Part shown: in pieces, positions 28,690 to 29,740 of the stretch
How the letters are laid out: every line of letters starts with the position of its first letter
Numbering within the stretch: the first letter of the stretch is position 1
Virus record (IMG/VR): IMGVR_UViG_3300022925_000122
Location: 1 to 29,740 of that record
Source of the DNA: a virus
Strand: one strand, 5' to 3'
Length of the DNA stretch: 29,740 bases
The notes under the pieces: model-generated
The model's input: only the letters and a program-made list of their open reading frames with translations
What the model was told of the DNA's origin: nothing
The model's database searches: none
Made by a program: the position numbers and the translations under genes

Positions 28690-29515
28690 AATTAAAAAGC
28701 AGTAGTTCTTTACGTTTTTGTTGTTCTCTCATATACTCACCAACTGAGCGCATTGTATAAGTTAAATCAAACTCAGCGGCATTCCAATCCTTAAATCTAT
28801 CCTTCACTAACTGATCGGAATTATAACTTACTAATTGATGCAACCCACAATTAGAACAATCCTCAGCAAACTTGTCATGATTGAATCTCTTGTGCATTGA
28901 ACCTTTGTGTCCATAGAGATTATCCTTAATATCATAAGGAGGATCTAAGTACACAAAAGCATTCTGTTCTGAACCTTCATCAAGTAGATAATCATAAGAA
29001 TAATTGGAAATTCTCCAATGTGCTATCAGTTCAGCGTAGGCGGGCAGTTTGTCGATTCCTCGCATTGAGAAGTTGGAATCACTTGCTTGTCTGCTGAATG
29101 ATGATGACTCAGTAAGACCTGAGAAGGAACATTTGTTGACAACGTAAAAAGCGATAGCACGCCAGAAATGATCAGTGTTGTTTTCATCGTTTAAATACTC
29201 TTTTGATTCTAAAAATAGTCCTCTTGCAGAACCTTGATCTGGATAACGGGACTTCAACTCCACGAGTTTGTTTCTCATCTCAGGTCCAAACATCTGGAGT
29301 TGTTGCCAGAAGTTCACCAAAGGTTCATATAAGTCATTAACCCAAATCTTTAGATTGGGATACTTCTTGGTAATATGAATTGCTACGCTACCACCGCCCA
29401 AAAACGGTTCACGGAATTCATCATACTCCCTAAGATCAGGAAAGTATGAATCCATCTTAGTACAGGCGCGGGATTTACCCCCCGGATACCTGAGGGGCGT
29501 CTTCAGTGATTTCAT
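28634..29515 (-). CDS. dam: DNA adenine N6-methyltransferase, Dam-like (D12 class)
   Basis: This 293-residue protein has the D12-class motifs in order: LRYPGGKSRA near residue 10 for SAM entry, FLGGGSVAIHI near residue 38 for SAM binding, VNDLYEP, and the catalytic YLDPPYD near residue 193. It should methylate adenine in phage DNA, perhaps at GATC, to resist restriction or mark DNA. GATC is common in the window, so avoidance is not evident. The frame ends well inside gp62, and its start overlaps the preceding gene by 41 bases. Confidence 0.93.
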   Translation of the reverse strand: MKSLKTPLRYPGGKSRACTKMDSYFPDLREYDEFREPFLGGGSVAIHITKKYPNLKIWVNDLYEPLVNFWQQLQMFGPEMRNKLVELKSRYPDQGSARGLFLESKEYLNDENNTDHFWRAIAFYVVNKCSFSGLTESSSFSRQASDSNFSMRGIDKLPAYAELIAHWRISNYSYDYLLDEGSEQNAFVYLDPPYDIKDNLYGHKGSMHKRFNHDKFAEDCSNCGLHQLVSYNSDQLVKDRFKDWNAAEFDLTYTMRSVGEYMREQQKRKELLLFNYGIEGLVEQYQSDERESD

Positions 29516-29711
29516 AATCTTTAGGATGATACTTCAAATATTCAAAGAAGGTTAGTTTCATTTCCTTCTCAGTCATACCACAGTGTTTTGCAGCAGCAGG
29601 TAGGTTTAGTCTAGCACGATATAGTGCTTGATTTGCTTCTTCTACATTTTCAGGAGTAGTCTTTACTTTAGGATCTACAAGATTCTCTTTGTTAATTTTT
29701 AGTAATCCCAT
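29475..29711 (-). CDS. Small conserved phage protein, possible helix-turn-helix
   Basis: This 78-residue protein (MGLLKINKENLVDPKVKTTPEN...) has a helical central part reading LNLPAAAKHCGMTEKEMKLTF, which resembles a helix-turn-helix (AAKHCGMTEKEMK). The evidence is weak. It overlaps the methylase start by 41 bases, including the segment coding for the methylase YPGGK motif. No ribosome-binding sequence is obvious. It might be a transcription or replication accessory factor, but no function can be given. Confidence 0.72.
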   Translation of the reverse strand: MGLLKINKENLVDPKVKTTPENVEEANQALYRARLNLPAAAKHCGMTEKEMKLTFFEYLKYHPKDYEITEDAPQVSGG

Positions 29712-29740
29712 TAGCGTAAGGGGTTAGACAATACACTTTC

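Noticed and set aside
1-29740. CRISPR arrays, insertion sequences, integrase or attachment sites
   Set aside because: No regularly spaced repeats, transposase or integrase motifs were seen. The tRNA is intact with no duplicated 3' end visible.

Overview
This window is a segment of a lytic T4-type myovirus genome, most likely a marine cyanophage of the Synechococcus/Prochlorococcus type. The T4 core replication set is present: gp62, RegA, a two-piece gp43 DNA polymerase, UvsX, gp41 helicase and gp61 primase. It comes with class Ia NrdA/NrdB. It also carries the accessory genes typical of cyanomyoviruses: an Hsp20 chaperone, a MazG-type pyrophosphohydrolase, a Dam-like methylase, a signal-peptide lysozyme, a DUF3008-type small protein and cyanophage-style virion proteins. 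No photosynthesis gene is in the window, so the host is inferred from family resemblance only and a related marine host is possible. Every credible gene lies on the minus strand, so transcription runs from high to low coordinates.

Layout in the direction of transcription: (1) 29.7-27.9 kb holds a small orphan, a Dam-like methylase, gp62 and RegA. (2) 27.8-24.4 kb is one 1157-residue probable virion protein of unknown role. (3) 24.2-22.7 kb holds a ParB-like protein and Hsp20. (4) 22.6-17.0 kb is the replication operon: two tandem Sm-like paralogs, gp43 N-half, gp43 C-half, UvsX and gp41. (5) 17.0-15.8 kb holds small accessory genes including MazG, then tRNA-Ala(UGC). (6) 15.7-10.1 kb is an island of probable late or head genes, including a HIGH-motif nucleotidyltransferase with a capsid-targeting-like N-terminus, followed by small conserved genes. 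(7) 9.6-5.1 kb is gp61-nrdA-nrdB plus a tiny gene. (8) 5.1-3.9 kb is a Lys/Ala-rich probable internal virion protein. (9) 3.8-3.0 kb holds a GIY-YIG nuclease and two small genes. (10) 2.9-0 kb is an exported or envelope module: lysozyme, HExxH metallopeptidase, a small secreted protein, a holin-like membrane protein and a membrane-anchored protein that runs off the window.

Genes are packed by ATGA, TAATG or longer overlaps, and no stretch longer than about 120 bases lacks a gene or RNA. Regulation is unusually readable. Eight sigma70-like promoters with 17-18 base spacers each precede a gene block. Three of them have their -35 box inside a transcription terminator hairpin. Nine ATAAATA-type T4 late promoter motifs lie mostly at gene junctions in front of virion-type genes. 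Seven hairpin terminators or hairpins separate blocks.

The points most worth following up are the polymerase split at the fingers tip, the composite terminator-promoter cassettes, the probably head-packaged nucleotidyltransferase, the 18-bp palindrome in the leader of the ParB-like gene, and the tandem Sm-like pair directly upstream of the polymerase.
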